In this document: positions 25,657-35,128 of the stretch, one piece after another | Numbering within the stretch: the stretch's first letter is position 1 | Layout: every line of letters starts with the position of its first letter | Assembly (NCBI RefSeq): GCF_022921075.1 | Contig: NZ_CP095050.1 | Location: 496,001-560,000, forward strand | DNA length: 64,000 bases | Source: Hymenobacter sp. 5317J-9 | GTDB taxonomy: Bacteria; Bacteroidota; Bacteroidia; Cytophagales; Hymenobacteraceae | Reading direction: 5' to 3' | Made by a program: the position numbers and the translations under genes | The notes under the pieces: generated by a model | The model's input: only the letters and a program-made list of their open reading frames with translations | What the model was told of the DNA's origin: nothing | Database searches by the model: none

Positions 25657-27603
25657 ATGCGCTGTTTTTTACTGCTGTTGATTTTACTAAAGATGGGCCC
25701 CGCGCTTGCGCAGGGGCCCATTTTGCTGCGGGGCCAGGTGGTGGACGCCGAAACCCGCCAGCCGATACCGAATGCCCAGGTGGGCGTGGCCGGCAACCGC
25801 ATCGGCACCAGCACCAACGACGAAGGCCGTTTTGCGCTGAGCATTCCGGCCGCTCTGCAGGGCGAGCGGCTGGAAGTGGCCCTGCTGGGCTACCGCAAAT
25901 ACACACAGGTGCTGCCGCCACTCCCTGCCCCGGAACTACGCATTGCGCTGCGCATCAGTCCGGCGGCGCTGGGCGAGGTGCAGGTGACGGGCTCGGTGCT
26001 GGGTATTGTGCGCGAGGCCATAGCGCGCATTCCGCGCAATTACCCCACGCGGCCTACGCAGCTAACGGGCTTTTACCGCGAGTCAGACAACGACCCGGCC
26101 GGGCAGCCCCGCTACCTGGCCGAGGGGCTGGTGCTGGCCTTCAAAGAGTCGTACCTGCGGCGCACGGCAGAAGGCGAAATCCAGATAAAGCAGTCGCGCA
26201 AAGTCGATTTGCGGCGCGACCGCACGCCCATCCGCATCGACTGGGCGGGCGGCCCGTTCATTGCGCACATGGGCGATTTTGTGCACCGCCGCTCGCAGTT
26301 CATCGACCCTGCTCATTTCAAGGACTACGACTACCGCCTGGCGCCCGGCAGCACGTTTCAGGACCGGCCGGTGTATGTCATCACCTTTGGGCCGAAGGGG
26401 GGCAACCGCCGTGCTGCTTTTGAGGGGCGCATGTACATCGACCAAGATAGTTACGCCTTCCTTGGGGCCGAGTGGCACTACACCCCCGCCGGCCTCAACC
26501 GCGGGGCGCGCGACATCGCCGACTCGCGCCGCCTGCGCGTGGCCTACCAGCCGTATGCTGGTCGCTGGCACCTGAAAACCGTGTGGTGGCAAACCGAAGC
26601 CACGCTGCCGGTGGGCCCGCCGCTGAAGTTTTTTGGCGAATTCCTCACCACGGCCATCGACACAGCTCAGACGCCGCGGCCCGGCTACATCGAGCGGGCG
26701 CAATACCACGACGTGTTTCTGCGCAACACGGTGGCCTACGACTCGGCCTTCTGGCGGGGCCACACCACGCTGCTGCCCCCGGCGGCGCTGCAAAAAAGAC
26801 TGTTCGACCAGCAGCGCCAGCAGCAGGCTGATTCCTTGTTTAAGCCCACTGAAGCCAGCACGGACCCGCAGGAGAAAAAGCTGAGCGCCTTCGACCGCTT
26901 TCTGAAACGTTTCAGCTACGGCACGCACCTGGGCGCTTGGCCGCTGACTGTGCCCGCGGCCGGCCTCACGGTGGCCTACGCGCCCGTTGGCTACGGCCTG
27001 CAGGTGCAGCGCACAGCCTCGGTGCGCGCGCAGGACCTGACCGTTGTCACGCAGTTTGAGTACCAGTATGCCCTGACGCGGGAGCTGGCGGTGAGCCTGG
27101 CTACCCAGCGCCTGTACCGGCAGTTCAAGGGCGATGGCTGGGAAGTGGGCCTGAGCTACCAACGCAACCTCATGCCCCATCACCGGCCGCTTTATGGCCG
27201 CGCCGGCCTGGGCTACCTGCGCCAGACGGTGGGCCTGCCGCTCGGCACCTTCGACAATCCTGACGCCGGCCTGCGCGTGGCGGGCACCCACCTTGGCGCC
27301 GACGAGCTGAGCGCCCGCATCCAGACGGTGAACGACGTGCTGCGCCCCAGCCTGGGCGTGGGCCTGGAGCTGAGCCACCGGTTCGAGCTGGTGGCCGATG
27401 CCAGCTACTTGATACCCATAAGCAGCAAAACGCAGCTGCAGCTGGACGAGGAGAGCGGCTTTTTCCTGTTCCGCAGCAGCGCCACCGTCGATTTGCCCGC
27501 GGCCGACGTAGACCTGCGCGTGAACGACCAGCCCACCACGCGCCTTCCGTGGCAACAGCAGCACTGGCTGCTAACCCTCGGGCTGCGCTACCGCGTTCGC
27601 TGA
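25657..27603 (+). CDS. Outer-membrane protein with carboxypeptidase-like regulatory domain
   Basis: A 648-residue exported protein. The signal peptide (about 1-19, ending ALAQ) is followed by a carboxypeptidase-D regulatory-like beta-sandwich (about 24-110, GQVVDAETRQPIPNAQVGVAG), then a long region with LTGFYRES and FEGRMYIDQDSYAFLGAEW seen in DUF5686-type proteins, and a C-terminal part with alternating hydrophobic strands ending in LLTLGLRYRVR, as in beta-barrels. The frame is open upstream into asd, but the ATG at 25657 gives the signal peptide. The specific function is unknown. Confidence 0.8.
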   Translation: MRCFLLLLILLKMGPALAQGPILLRGQVVDAETRQPIPNAQVGVAGNRIGTSTNDEGRFALSIPAALQGERLEVALLGYRKYTQVLPPLPAPELRIALRISPAALGEVQVTGSVLGIVREAIARIPRNYPTRPTQLTGFYRESDNDPAGQPRYLAEGLVLAFKESYLRRTAEGEIQIKQSRKVDLRRDRTPIRIDWAGGPFIAHMGDFVHRRSQFIDPAHFKDYDYRLAPGSTFQDRPVYVITFGPKGGNRRAAFEGRMYIDQDSYAFLGAEWHYTPAGLNRGARDIADSRRLRVAYQPYAGRWHLKTVWWQTEATLPVGPPLKFFGEFLTTAIDTAQTPRPGYIERAQYHDVFLRNTVAYDSAFWRGHTTLLPPAALQKRLFDQQRQQQADSLFKPTEASTDPQEKKLSAFDRFLKRFSYGTHLGAWPLTVPAAGLTVAYAPVGYGLQVQRTASVRAQDLTVVTQFEYQYALTRELAVSLATQRLYRQFKGDGWEVGLSYQRNLMPHHRPLYGRAGLGYLRQTVGLPLGTFDNPDAGLRVAGTHLGADELSARIQTVNDVLRPSLGVGLELSHRFELVADASYLIPISSKTQLQLDEESGFFLFRSSATVDLPAADVDLRVNDQPTTRLPWQQQHWLLTLGLRYRVR

Positions 27604-27608
27604 AGCAT

Positions 27609-28220
27609 ATGCCGCATCCCAAGCTGCCTGCCACCTTCTTCCAGCGCCCCAACGTGCTGGCCATTGCCCGCGACCTGCTCGGCAAGCATTTGTATACCAA
27701 CGTCGACGGCATCATAACGGCCGGGCGGGTGGTTGAAACCGAAGCCTACCGGCACGAGGGCGACCATTCGCTGACGCTGCACCTGCAGCGCAAGCGCCGC
27801 CAGGCCGAGGGCCTGCGCGTGCCCGGCGGCCGGGCTTACATCTACACCGTGTACAACCGCTACGCGCTGTTCAACATCGCCACCCACGACGCCGCGCATC
27901 CCGATGCCGTCCTTATCCGGGCCGTAGAGCCCACGGTGGGCGTGGCCGAAATGCTGCGCCGCCGCGGCCTGGCCGAACCCAAGCGTGCCCTCACCGCCGG
28001 GCCGGGCGTGATGAGCCAGGCCCTGGGCATCACGCCCGCGCTCACGGGCCTGCCCGTGACAGGCGAGGTGCTGTGGTTTGAAGACCACGGCGAGCAGGTG
28101 GCGGCGGAACAAATAGTGGCCAGCGCCCGCGTAGGCCTGGAATACGCCGGCCCGGAAGCCGCCGGGCTGTCGTGGCGCTTCCGCCTGCGCGACAATGCGT
28201 GGACGAGCCCGGCCAAGTAG
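27609..28220 (+). CDS. DNA-3-methyladenine glycosylase (AAG/MPG family)
   Basis: Removes alkylated purines such as 3-methyladenine from DNA to start base excision repair. The 203-residue protein matches the AAG fold rather than AlkA: VVETEAY contains the likely catalytic Glu45 and the pocket Tyr47, His53 corresponds to the conserved pocket His, and YIYTVYNRYALFN is the segment that holds the base-flipping Tyr. The start at 27609 lies 5 bases after the preceding stop, so the two genes probably share a transcript. The usual glycine-rich loop between His and the Pro-Gly-Gly motif is replaced by a basic stretch, QRKRRQ. Confidence 0.93.
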   Translation: MPHPKLPATFFQRPNVLAIARDLLGKHLYTNVDGIITAGRVVETEAYRHEGDHSLTLHLQRKRRQAEGLRVPGGRAYIYTVYNRYALFNIATHDAAHPDAVLIRAVEPTVGVAEMLRRRGLAEPKRALTAGPGVMSQALGITPALTGLPVTGEVLWFEDHGEQVAAEQIVASARVGLEYAGPEAAGLSWRFRLRDNAWTSPAK

Positions 28221-28269
28221 CCGGTCGTTTGGCGGTCACGGGCCGCTGGCTGTCGAGAAATTGCCTGGG

Positions 28270-30396
28270 TTATTCCTGGTTGAGGCGCAGGGCCGTGGCA
28301 CCCGCACGCACTACGTACACCCCGGCGGCCAGCCCGCGCGGCAGCACCAGTGCGGCAGTGCCGGTGGCATCGGCGGTGGCGGTGAGCACCGACCGGCCCA
28401 GGGCATCAAGCACCGTGACCACCGTGCCGGGCTGCACGCCCGTGAGCGCGGCCGCACCCGTGGTCGGGTTTGGGAACAGGGCCAGGCCGGCTGCGCCGCT
28501 CGCCGCCACGGTGCGCAGGGGCGAATAGGCGAACGTGCCGCCGCGGTCTACCTGGCGCAGGCGGTAGGTCACGCGGCTGGTGCCATAGCGGGCAAGGTTG
28601 GGGTCCACAAACTGGTAGTCGTGCGGCTGGCTGCTGCTGCCGTGGCCGGCCACCTGGCCCACGCGGCGGAAGGTGCGGCCGTCGGCGCTGGCTTCTATTT
28701 CAAACCGGTCGTTGTTCTTTTCCGAGGCCGTGGCCCAGCGCAGCAGTGCGTCGGTTCCCCGCGGCTCGGCCGTGAAGCGGGCAAGCTCCACGGGCAGCGG
28801 AGTGGTGATGTCGGGGCGGGCTTCCGACGCGCCGATGTTGCCCAAAGCGGTAGCCGCCGGCGTAGGCAGGCCGTAAAAATCGCGCGGGCCGGGGTTGAGG
28901 TTAAACTCCATGAGCAGGTTGAGGCCCTGGCCCAGCAGCGGCGACGTTGCCTCGAGCAGGAAGGCTTGGGCACCCGTGCCGCCGCTCACAAAGCCCGGGG
29001 CGACGCTCATGCCTGTGGTGCGGCCACCGGCCATCGTTTCCTGGGTGGAGGCGGTGCGCCAGTCGCTCAGCGAGCCGTACTGCGCCGTGTTCCAGTCAAA
29101 TTTCATCGTGCCGCCGGGCGACCAATAGTCGTTGCCCTCGAAGCGCACGCCCGACGTAGTGAACGTGCGCACGAAGTTCAGGCCCGGGTCGGCCTGAATG
29201 ATGTTGTTGCGAAACGTGAAGCCCGAGATGTTGCCGCTCAGCAAATAGACCGCGCTGGGCGAAGAGCCGTTGGCGGGGCGGCCCATAATGATGGTGTTGT
29301 TGTAAATATCCGCGTTGACGATGCCGCCCAGCCAGGGCTCCGAATACACCAGGATGCCGCCTTGCTCCTGCTGGCGGGCGTCGTTCTCGCTGATGTTGTA
29401 GCGCACCACCAGGTCGTGCATGGCCCGGGCGTAGTCGAACTGCACCAGCAGGTAGCCGGGGCCGTCGTTGTCGTGCGAGTAGTTGTATTGCAGGATGGAG
29501 TTGGTGCAGCCGCCGTCGAGGTCGAACCCGCCGCCGTCGCGGTGGCCGCCGGCTTCGTTGTGGTGCGACTCGCAGTACTGAATGGTCAGGGCATTGCAAT
29601 CCCAGCCCCAGATGCCGGCCGGGCCGCCCCCGCGGGCATTGAGCCAGCCGTTGTGATAGGCCGTGCAGTGCTCCACCATCACGCCGTCGATGCCGGAAAC
29701 CACAATGCCGTTGCCGGTGGCCGAGTTGGGCAGCTCCGGGCGCCCAGGGTTGTCGTAGGCCTTGCAGTTGCCCACGTACCAATCGTGATGCCCTATCTCG
29801 GGGAAGTAGGCGTAGGAAGAAAAGCCGCCCTCGCCGTTGGCGTGGAACTGGCTGTTGGTGATGCGCACGTTGTCGTAGCCGCTGGTGCTGTTCCAGCTGC
29901 CCACTTCGAGGCCCGCCCGCAGGTAGCCGCTCACGTCGAGGCTGTCGAAGCGCAGGTGCTGCAGGTGGGCGTTGGTCGAGTCGTTATAAAACTGCACGCC
30001 TGAGGACTGGCTGCTGCCAATGCCCGGGCCCTGAAACGTGAGGTTGCGCAGTTCCAGCCCCCCGGCGTTGTGGGCGTAGAAGCCTACCTCGGCGCCGCTG
30101 GCAATCACGGCCGGGCCGTTGGGGCCGTAGGAGCGAAACACGATGGGCTGGGCCGCTGTGCCTTTGTTGCTACGCATTCGCAGGCTGCCGCTGAAGGTCT
30201 GGCCGCCGGCAAACAGCACCCGGTCGCCGGGCAGCAGCGTGGCGGCGTTCACGCGGGCCGGGTTGCGCCAGGCCTGCGCGGCCGAAGTCCCTGCGTTGGC
30301 GTCATTGCCCGAGCTATTCACGTAGTAATCAGTGGCGCGGGCGCTAAGGGCTCCAAAGCAAACCAGCAAGTGGACGAGCGTAATGGTAAATTTCAT
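28270..30396 (-). CDS. Secreted right-handed parallel beta-helix protein B, T9SS sorted
   Basis: A 708-residue exported protein that is a close paralogue of the product of 22288-24204. The signal peptide (about 1-22) is followed by DYYVNSSGNDANAGTSAAQ and the same series of beta-helix coils, many identical. It differs at the end: after the helix there is an extra beta-sandwich beginning PLPVELARFTAEPRG and LLRWATASEKNNDRFEIEA, then a type A sorting domain with LFPNPTTGAAAL. The gene may bind or modify plant or microbial polysaccharide; no catalytic residues are certain. The ATG at 30396 is set by the signal peptide. Confidence 0.88.
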   Translation of the reverse strand: MKFTITLVHLLVCFGALSARATDYYVNSSGNDANAGTSAAQAWRNPARVNAATLLPGDRVLFAGGQTFSGSLRMRSNKGTAAQPIVFRSYGPNGPAVIASGAEVGFYAHNAGGLELRNLTFQGPGIGSSQSSGVQFYNDSTNAHLQHLRFDSLDVSGYLRAGLEVGSWNSTSGYDNVRITNSQFHANGEGGFSSYAYFPEIGHHDWYVGNCKAYDNPGRPELPNSATGNGIVVSGIDGVMVEHCTAYHNGWLNARGGGPAGIWGWDCNALTIQYCESHHNEAGGHRDGGGFDLDGGCTNSILQYNYSHDNDGPGYLLVQFDYARAMHDLVVRYNISENDARQQEQGGILVYSEPWLGGIVNADIYNNTIIMGRPANGSSPSAVYLLSGNISGFTFRNNIIQADPGLNFVRTFTTSGVRFEGNDYWSPGGTMKFDWNTAQYGSLSDWRTASTQETMAGGRTTGMSVAPGFVSGGTGAQAFLLEATSPLLGQGLNLLMEFNLNPGPRDFYGLPTPAATALGNIGASEARPDITTPLPVELARFTAEPRGTDALLRWATASEKNNDRFEIEASADGRTFRRVGQVAGHGSSSQPHDYQFVDPNLARYGTSRVTYRLRQVDRGGTFAYSPLRTVAASGAAGLALFPNPTTGAAALTGVQPGTVVTVLDALGRSVLTATADATGTAALVLPRGLAAGVYVVRAGATALRLNQE

Positions 30397-30710
30397 ATAA
30401 AATTTATTCACAGGGGGATTAACAAAGTTAACAGGTGCTGCGTCATCAAAAGCACAGCAAATCAATTTGTTTAATAAATTAAAATGCGGCAGAATTCGGA
30501 TGAAAGCCGGAGCCCGCCCCTGGCTCTATCGGCGTTTTTGCATCGGCGGTAGCCAAGGCACCGTGCCGGGCAGCGGGGCCCGCCGGCTGGGTTTGCCGCG
30601 TATCTTCGCCGGCCGCAACCGGGTGCTTTTTGTGGCTTTGCCAAGACGGTATAGTACCGGGCGGGGTGGCTTGGACCGGGCCCGGCGGCTTTTTCTTTTT
30701 CGATTTCTCC
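30397..30710. other. Non-coding gap between beta-helix B and the polysaccharide cluster
   Basis: About 310 bases. The left part is AT-rich and holds the beta-helix promoter; the right part is GC-rich. TATCTTCG at 30601-30608 is one base off TAnnTTTG and may start the transcript of the export cluster. No small gene or hairpin is evident. Confidence 0.5.
30423..30430 (-). promoter_or_regulatory. -7 promoter element of beta-helix gene B
   Basis: Minus-strand TAACTTTG, an exact TAnnTTTG match, 27 bases upstream of the ATG. A TTTG at 30447-30450 on the same strand lies 16 bases further up, close to the expected -33 position. Confidence 0.6.
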
Positions 30711-31973
30711 ATGAGCATCCCGGCCGCCTTACAAGTTGAGCACCTGGGCAAGCTGTACCGCTTGGGCGAGGTAGGCACCGGCACGCTCAGCCAGGACCTA
30801 AACCGGGCCTGGGCCCGCCTACGCAAGCGCGAAGACCCCTACGCCAAAATCGGCGAAGCCAACGACCGCAGCCAGAAAGGCGACAGCGACTTCGTATGGT
30901 CGTTGCGCGACGTGAGCTTTGCTGTGCCGCAGGGCGAAGTAATGGGCATCATCGGGCCGAACGGCTCGGGCAAGTCGACCCTGCTCAAGATTTTGAGCAA
31001 GGTCACTGCGCCCACCACCGGCCGCGTGAAGCTGCGCGGCCGGGTGGCCTCGCTGCTGGAAGTGGGCACGGGCTTCCACCCGGAGCTGACGGGCCGCGAA
31101 AACGTGTTCCTCAACGGCGCCATTCTGGGCATGAGCAAGGCCGAGATTCGTGCCAAGTTTGACGAAATAGTGGATTTCTCGGGCGTGGAGCGCTACATCG
31201 ACACGCCCGTGAAGCGCTACAGCAGCGGCATGTACGTGCGCCTGGCCTTTGCCGTGGCGGCGTTTCTGGAACCCGAAATCATGATAGTGGACGAGGTGCT
31301 GGCCGTGGGCGACGCCGAGTTTCAGCGCAAGTGCCTGGGCCGCCTGCAGGAGGTGAGCCGCAACGACGGCAAAACGGTGCTCTTCGTAAGCCACGACATG
31401 AATGCTGTGCAGAACCTTTGCACCCAGGCGCTACTGCTGGAGCAGGGCCGGGTGGCCCACCTCGGGCCCACCGCTCACACCATTGCCCACTACGCCCACG
31501 CCCGTAAGCTGCAGGCCGGCGAGCAGTGGCACCGCCCCAATGCCCCCACCAAGGCCCTGAAGCTGACCGACGTGGAACTGACCGGCCTGACGCAGGACGA
31601 GAAAAACTGCCGCTTTACCCTGGCGCTGACGTACTCCCACAACGCGCCGCACCCGGCCGCCTTCATCGCCATCGACGTGGCCGACAGCGCCGGCAGCCCG
31701 CTCATGCAGGCCCTGCCCACGCTCGACAAGTTTTTGGTTTACAACCCCGCCGGCCCCACCGCCCTGCGCGTGCGGGTCGAGCTGCCGCCGCTGGTGCCCG
31801 GCGAGTACTACCTGAGCTTCTGGGCCGGCAACCACAATACCGATACCCTCGATTTTGAAGAGCAGATTGTGCGCTTCGACATCATTGCCTCGCCCACCAA
31901 GGGCCGGACTTTTCCGCACACCCGCGACCACGGCGCCATTGTGCCGTATGCGGAGGTGCTGGGCCGGCACTAG
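30711..31973 (+). CDS. wzt: ABC transporter ATP-binding protein for surface polysaccharide export (Wzt-like)
   Basis: The ATPase half of an ABC exporter that moves finished O-antigen or capsule chains across the inner membrane. The 420-residue protein has Walker A GPNGSGKST (82-90), the signature YSSGMYVRLAFAVA, and Walker B EIMIVDEVLAVGD. After about residue 265 comes a second domain of around 150 residues, as in Wzt proteins whose C-terminal carbohydrate-binding domain recognises the end of the chain. Its membrane partner is not adjacent but lies at 39595-40494. The start ATG at 30711 follows a pyrimidine-rich leader with no Shine-Dalgarno sequence. Confidence 0.92.
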   Translation: MSIPAALQVEHLGKLYRLGEVGTGTLSQDLNRAWARLRKREDPYAKIGEANDRSQKGDSDFVWSLRDVSFAVPQGEVMGIIGPNGSGKSTLLKILSKVTAPTTGRVKLRGRVASLLEVGTGFHPELTGRENVFLNGAILGMSKAEIRAKFDEIVDFSGVERYIDTPVKRYSSGMYVRLAFAVAAFLEPEIMIVDEVLAVGDAEFQRKCLGRLQEVSRNDGKTVLFVSHDMNAVQNLCTQALLLEQGRVAHLGPTAHTIAHYAHARKLQAGEQWHRPNAPTKALKLTDVELTGLTQDEKNCRFTLALTYSHNAPHPAAFIAIDVADSAGSPLMQALPTLDKFLVYNPAGPTALRVRVELPPLVPGEYYLSFWAGNHNTDTLDFEEQIVRFDIIASPTKGRTFPHTRDHGAIVPYAEVLGRH

Positions 31974-32012
31974 GCAGCCGGCCGCCCTCTGTTGCTTACG
32001 CTGCGCCCGCCC

Positions 32013-32903
32013 ATGACCCTCCCGACCACCATCCGCAACACCTTTGATAAGTGGAGCCTGGCCGAAGCCTTGCGGCTGGCCACGGCCACGGCGTGGCACC
32101 GGCTTACCGGCCGCAATGACAAGATTCTGCAGGAAAACCTGCTGGTCAATGAGTTGAAAGTGTGCGGTTACCGCGTTACGAGCGAGCAGGACTGCTTCGT
32201 GCTGGAGCACGCTGAGCTGGGCATCAAGGTGTGGTGCCGCAAGTTCTCCAGCGACCTGCACGTGCTTTGGCAGCTCTACCTGCGCCACGAGCTGAGCCCG
32301 CTCATCGACCTCATCAACGCCCGGCAGTTGCCCGTGCGCACCGTGTTCGACATCGGCAGCAACATCGGGCTGGCAGCCATCCGACTGAGCCACGCCTTCC
32401 CGCAGGCCCGCATTGTTGCTGTGGAGCCCGCGCCGGACAACTTTCGCATTCTGCAGAAAAACATTGCCGCCAACGCTGTGCCAGCTGTGCTGCTGCCCAC
32501 GGGCGTGTGGCACAAGGCTGCCCGGCTGTATTTCGACCGCTCGTTTCGCGACGGCCAGGACTGGTCCATTGCCCTGACGGAAGAGCCCACCGGCAACCTT
32601 GCCGAATACGTGGACGCCGTGAGCATCAACGAAATTGCCGCGCAGCATGGCGTCACGTCCATCGACCTGCTGAAAATCGACATCGAGGGCGGCGAGCGGT
32701 ACATTTTCAACGAGGCCCGCGAGGGGTTGGCGTTTCTGGCCATCACCCGGGTGGTGGCCATTGAGGTGCACGAGGAGTTCGGGGTTGAAGAACGCATCCG
32801 GGCCATTTTGCAGGAGGCCGGCTTCAGCATCAGCCAAAGCGGCGAATACCTGGTGGGCGTGCGCGAAGGGGCGGCGCTTCCACCCAATGCGCTTCACTCC
32901 TAA
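32013..32903 (+). CDS. FkbM family methyltransferase
   Basis: A 296-residue SAM-dependent methyltransferase. The cofactor-binding motif is VFDIGSNIGLAAIRL followed by the acidic turn VAVEPAPDN; the later IDLLKIDIEGGERYIF is the FkbM signature. In polysaccharide clusters such enzymes often O-methylate a sugar, sometimes at the chain end, which would fit the chain-end-reading domain on Wzt next door; this last step is inference. The ATG at 32013 was preferred to a TTG 21 bases upstream. It lies 39 bases after wzt and 10 before the next gene. Confidence 0.88.
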   Translation: MTLPTTIRNTFDKWSLAEALRLATATAWHRLTGRNDKILQENLLVNELKVCGYRVTSEQDCFVLEHAELGIKVWCRKFSSDLHVLWQLYLRHELSPLIDLINARQLPVRTVFDIGSNIGLAAIRLSHAFPQARIVAVEPAPDNFRILQKNIAANAVPAVLLPTGVWHKAARLYFDRSFRDGQDWSIALTEEPTGNLAEYVDAVSINEIAAQHGVTSIDLLKIDIEGGERYIFNEAREGLAFLAITRVVAIEVHEEFGVEERIRAILQEAGFSISQSGEYLVGVREGAALPPNALHS

Positions 32904-32913
32904 CCGCTGACCG

Positions 32914-33969
32914 ATGCCTGCTGCTGTTGTGCCGTTGGTGAGTGTGGTGATGCCGGTGTACAACTGCGCGCCTTACGTGACGGAGGCCGTGATGAGTATT
33001 CTGAATCAAACGTTTACCGACTTCGAACTGCTGATTTTCAACGACGGCTCTACCGACGGGAGCGGCGCGGTGCTGCGCGGCTTCGCCGACCCGCGCATTC
33101 GCCTCTTCGACTACGCTGAAAACGTGGGCTACGTGGCCCACCTCAACCACGCGCTGGAACTGGCCCGCGGCACCTACCTGGCCCGCATGGACGCCGACGA
33201 CGTGGCCGACCCCGACCGCCTGGCCCGGCAGGTGGCTCTGTTGCAGGCCCATCCCGAAGTGGGGCTGTGCGGCACGGCCTACCGCGAGTTTGGCAGCCGC
33301 CAGGGGCTAGTGGCGGTGCCCGAAACCGATGCCGAAATCCGGCGCTGGATGTTGCGCAGCAGCCCCTTCGGCCACCCCACTGTGCTGCTGCGGAAAGACG
33401 TCGTGCTTGAAAACTGCCTGCGCTACGACGCCGCTGCCATGCCCGCCGAAGACTACCGCCTCTGGTACGAGCTGAGCCGGGTGACGCAACTGGCCAACCT
33501 GCCCGAGCCCCTGCTGGCCTACCGCGTGCACTCCACCCAAACCAGCCAGGTGCTCACCGCCCGGCGCCTGGCCAGCGTCGACGAAACGCGCCGCCGCCAG
33601 CTGCTAGACAAAGGCTTCAAGCTTACGCCCGCCGAGTGGGAGGGGTACCTGCGCATTCTGGACCGCTCTACCCGCCCGCGCACCGCCCACGACTTGCAGC
33701 AGCTGCTGGCCATCATGCACTCCATTGCCAGCCAGAATGCCCGGCTGCAAGCCTACCCGGCCGCGTGGTTTGAGGAAATGTTTGCCGCGGCCTGGCAAGA
33801 TGCCGTCATCGCCATTGAGCACCACGACTGGGCCTACGCGCGGCCGGTGCTGCTGGCCCCCAAGCCCTTTCCGGACCCGCTGAGCCCGGTGTCCCGCCTC
33901 AAGCTGCTGGCAAAATGCGCCGTGGGCTGGCGCGTGGCAAGCCATTCATCTTCAACTTCTGCCACATGA
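32914..33969 (+). CDS. Glycosyltransferase family 2 (first)
   Basis: A 351-residue GT-A fold enzyme. It opens with VSVVMPVYNCAPYVTEAV, has the nucleotide-sugar region FNDGSTDGS and the metal-binding ARMDADDVADPDRL. The C-terminal part is largely helical, and no membrane segment is clear, so it acts at the inner face of the inner membrane. The stop overlaps the start of the next gene (ATGA), showing translational coupling. Donor and acceptor sugars cannot be read. Confidence 0.92.
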   Translation: MPAAVVPLVSVVMPVYNCAPYVTEAVMSILNQTFTDFELLIFNDGSTDGSGAVLRGFADPRIRLFDYAENVGYVAHLNHALELARGTYLARMDADDVADPDRLARQVALLQAHPEVGLCGTAYREFGSRQGLVAVPETDAEIRRWMLRSSPFGHPTVLLRKDVVLENCLRYDAAAMPAEDYRLWYELSRVTQLANLPEPLLAYRVHSTQTSQVLTARRLASVDETRRRQLLDKGFKLTPAEWEGYLRILDRSTRPRTAHDLQQLLAIMHSIASQNARLQAYPAAWFEEMFAAAWQDAVIAIEHHDWAYARPVLLAPKPFPDPLSPVSRLKLLAKCAVGWRVASHSSSTSAT

Positions 33970-34931
33970 GTCTGGTAAGCATCATTGTGCCGTGTCGCAA
34001 CTATGGCGCCCTGCTGCCCGAAGCCCTGGACTCGGTGCTGGCCCAAACCCACGCCGAGTGGGAGTGCCTGGTGGTGGACGACGGCTCGACGGACTCGACG
34101 CCCGCCGTGGCGGCCCGGTACGCGGCGCGCGACCCGCGCATGCGCTACCTGCCCCGGCCCCACTTGGGCGCATCGGCGGCGCGCAACCACGGCCTGCGCG
34201 AAGCGCGGGGCCGGTTCATTCAGTTTCTGGATGCCGACGACCTGCTGCCGCCGCGCAAGCTGGAGGCGCAGCTGGCTTACCTGGCCGCGCACCCCGCCGT
34301 GGACGTGGTGTATGGCGACGTGCGCTACTTCCGCCACGGCGCGCCGGCCGAGCTAAGCCGCTCCTTCGATATGCAGGACAGCACCGCGTGGTTTGTGCCC
34401 CTGCACGGCACCGGGGCGGCGGTGCTGCGCCCGCTGCTGGCCGAAAACCGGGTGGTCATTCACGCGCCCTTGCTGCGGAGGTCGGTGTTCGAGGCCGTGG
34501 GGGCGTTTTCGGAGCGGCTGGGTGCTGTCGAAGACTGGGAGTTCTGGCTGCGGTGCGCGGCCGGCGGGCAGGTGTTCGACTACCAGGACCTGCCCGGTAC
34601 CTGCACTCTGGTGCGCGTGCACCCGCGCAGCACCAGCCAGGACCGGGCCCGCGTGGTGGCCAACGTGGAGCGCCTGCGCGTGCACCTCAAGCCCCTGCTC
34701 GCTGCCTTCGGCGATGCCGGCCTGTCGGCCCTGAACCAAACCTTGCTCAATGACATCCGGTTGGAGAATGCGGGCTACTACATGCAGCACGGCGAGGTGC
34801 GACGCGGACTGCTGGGATTCACGCGCTTAGCCCTCGACACGGGTCAATACCTGACTGGTTTGCGAAACGTAGCTTATTGGATAAGATTTTGCCTGCGAAA
34901 AGCAATAAAAAAAAATAATAAATCAATATAA
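33966..34931 (+). CDS. Glycosyltransferase family 2 (second)
   Basis: A 321-residue GT-A enzyme starting VSIIVPCRNYGALLPEAL, with VVDDGSTDST and the DxD region FLDADDLLPPRK. The ATG overlaps the preceding stop by four bases. An AT-rich end with AAAAAAAATAAT marks the tail of this part of the cluster, after which a perfect promoter element appears, so transcription may restart there. Confidence 0.92.
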   Translation: MSLVSIIVPCRNYGALLPEALDSVLAQTHAEWECLVVDDGSTDSTPAVAARYAARDPRMRYLPRPHLGASAARNHGLREARGRFIQFLDADDLLPPRKLEAQLAYLAAHPAVDVVYGDVRYFRHGAPAELSRSFDMQDSTAWFVPLHGTGAAVLRPLLAENRVVIHAPLLRRSVFEAVGAFSERLGAVEDWEFWLRCAAGGQVFDYQDLPGTCTLVRVHPRSTSQDRARVVANVERLRVHLKPLLAAFGDAGLSALNQTLLNDIRLENAGYYMQHGEVRRGLLGFTRLALDTGQYLTGLRNVAYWIRFCLRKAIKKNNKSI

Positions 34932-34964
34932 TTTGGCCTTGCGTTAAGCGTTGCCGTATTTTTG
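34932..34964 (+). promoter_or_regulatory. Promoter inside the polysaccharide cluster
   Basis: TTTG at 34932-34935, 21 bases, then TATTTTTG at 34957-34964. Both elements and the spacing fit the Bacteroidota consensus (TTTG, about 19-23 bases, TAnnTTTG). It would start a transcript for the genes from 35129 on, with a leader of about 160 bases in which I see no structure. Confidence 0.6.
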
Positions 34965-35128
34965 AAGCCGCGTAACCACCCAATTGGTTTTCCGCTTTGG
35001 CACGGCTACGCACCACTGCAGCTTCTCCGCTGCCTACACTTTGCCCATCTGGCTAGTGGTATTGCCCGGTGGTGCGTGCCTGGCCACCATCATCCTTGCC
35101 TGTCGCTCCGCCGGCTGTTGCCTTCTGC

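Noticed and set aside
23000..29600. Shared stretches between the two beta-helix genes as a mobile element or CRISPR
   Set aside because: Similarity follows the protein-coding frame over the whole length, with no short repeats, target duplications or transposase.
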